Source: Promethearchaeota archaeon
GTDB lineage: Archaea; Asgardarchaeota; Lokiarchaeia; Sigyniarchaeales; SOKP01
DNA length: 6,473 bases
Direction: 5' to 3'
NCBI GenBank assembly: GCA_030615145.1
Contig: JAUWZT010000198.1
Coordinates: 1-6,473 of the forward strand
Part shown: positions 6,065 to 6,473 of the stretch, one piece after another
Layout: each line of letters opens with the position of its first letter
Position numbering within the stretch: the stretch's first letter is position 1
Position numbers and translations under genes: made by a program
The notes under the pieces: model-generated
Database searches by the model: none
What the model saw: only the letters and a program-made list of their open reading frames with translations
What the model was told of the DNA's origin: nothing

Positions 6065-6473
6065 ATGAATGAGATAAAAGAAAAAAAAGAAAAATATAAA
6101 AAATCTCACCCCATTCTTATTGGAATAATTACAATATCTATTGGATTTATTGCGTTATCTAGTCCTTCCGAAGTTCTCGGTATTAATATTAAACTAGCAG
6201 TTTTTTTAGGAATGTTTATGATTCAAGCTTTTTCTGTTTATAATAATGGGTATTTTAGCTATTACTGTAAAACAAAAGTTGGCAAATTTGAAGAATTAAC
6301 CGGTGCACTCATAATGTTCTATGGCGTTCTATGGTTTTTACTGGCAATGTTTCGGGTTATTAACATTTTTAACGATATTAATATGGTAACTATAGTAGTT
6401 ATATTTTATATTATGATTTTAGGAACTATAAAATTCATCATCGCCATTATTAATAAATACAACGGAAAAATTC
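6065..6473 (+). CDS. Hypothetical multi-pass membrane protein, 3' end cut by window edge
   Basis: From ATG at 6065 the frame stays open for 136 codons to the right edge. The short basic N-terminus (NEIKEKKEKYKK, 2-13) precedes about four hydrophobic helices: roughly 16-32, 41-60, 80-102 and 106-128. The positively charged head suggests a cytoplasmic N-terminus by the positive-inside rule. I recognise no family and see no catalytic motif. KTKVGKFEE in the loop at 69-77 is the only notable polar stretch. It is transcribed away from all the other genes and is probably unrelated to them. Confidence 0.7.
   Translation, partial: MNEIKEKKEKYKKSHPILIGIITISIGFIALSSPSEVLGINIKLAVFLGMFMIQAFSVYNNGYFSYYCKTKVGKFEELTGALIMFYGVLWFLLAMFRVINIFNDINMVTIVVIFYIMILGTIKFIIAIINKYNGKI

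Noticed and set aside
1..6473. CRISPR array, tandem repeats or mobile-element ends
   Set aside because: No regularly spaced direct repeats, long tandem repeats, transposase motifs or terminal inverted repeats were found on reading both strands. Only short AT-rich dyads occur.
1..6473. tRNA or other structured RNA gene
   Set aside because: No cloverleaf landmarks (GGTTCGAATCC-like T arm with matching acceptor ends) were seen. The short GGTTCGA-like string near 2937-2943 lacks the surrounding arms.

Overview
This is an AT-rich window (about one third G+C by eye), densely packed with genes and mostly transcribed leftward. Six minus-strand genes or candidates run from about 5916 down to the left edge, and one gene reads rightward off the right edge. 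An archaeal source is my best guess, possibly one of the AT-rich archaeal lineages such as Asgard or related groups. The first genes of transcription units have TATA-like boxes roughly 25-30 bases before the likely transcript start and no clear Shine-Dalgarno. The one downstream cistron in a tight pair carries a strong AAGGAG. The evidence is soft, because TATA-like words are expected by chance in DNA this AT-rich. No rRNA, tRNA, CRISPR array, transposase or integrase was seen.

Layout from left to right. 1-805 (minus): a 3'-truncated DUF3800 protein, a predicted RNase H-fold nuclease-like family, which the edge cuts off before its stop codon. 826-1542 (minus): a protein with a divergent RNase III endonuclease domain, 20 bases upstream of the DUF3800 gene and almost certainly co-transcribed with it. 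1674-2825 (minus): a complete single-unit DEAD-box RNA helicase starting at TTG. 2956-5139 (minus): an N6-adenine DNA methyltransferase of the type I/Eco57I-like gamma class with no nuclease domain visible. 5118-5270 (minus): a possible 50-residue small protein whose end overlaps the methyltransferase start and which contains a 7-bp inverted repeat. 5368-5916 (minus): a coiled coil joined to a phospholipase D-like half-domain that has lost its HKD residues, also starting at TTG. 6065-6473 (plus): a partial membrane protein with about four helices, divergently transcribed.

How the genes may work together. The most interesting part is the left third, where an RNase III-fold protein and an RNase H-fold (DUF3800) protein form a two-gene unit with an RNA helicase just upstream. 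This could be an RNA-directed nuclease module, perhaps defensive given the solitary DNA methyltransferase next door. The RNase III-like domain keeps only part of the usual metal-binding set, so it may be a binding or regulatory subunit or a divergent enzyme. These functional links are inference from gene order and motif reading. No stretch longer than about 300 bases lacks a gene or gene candidate.
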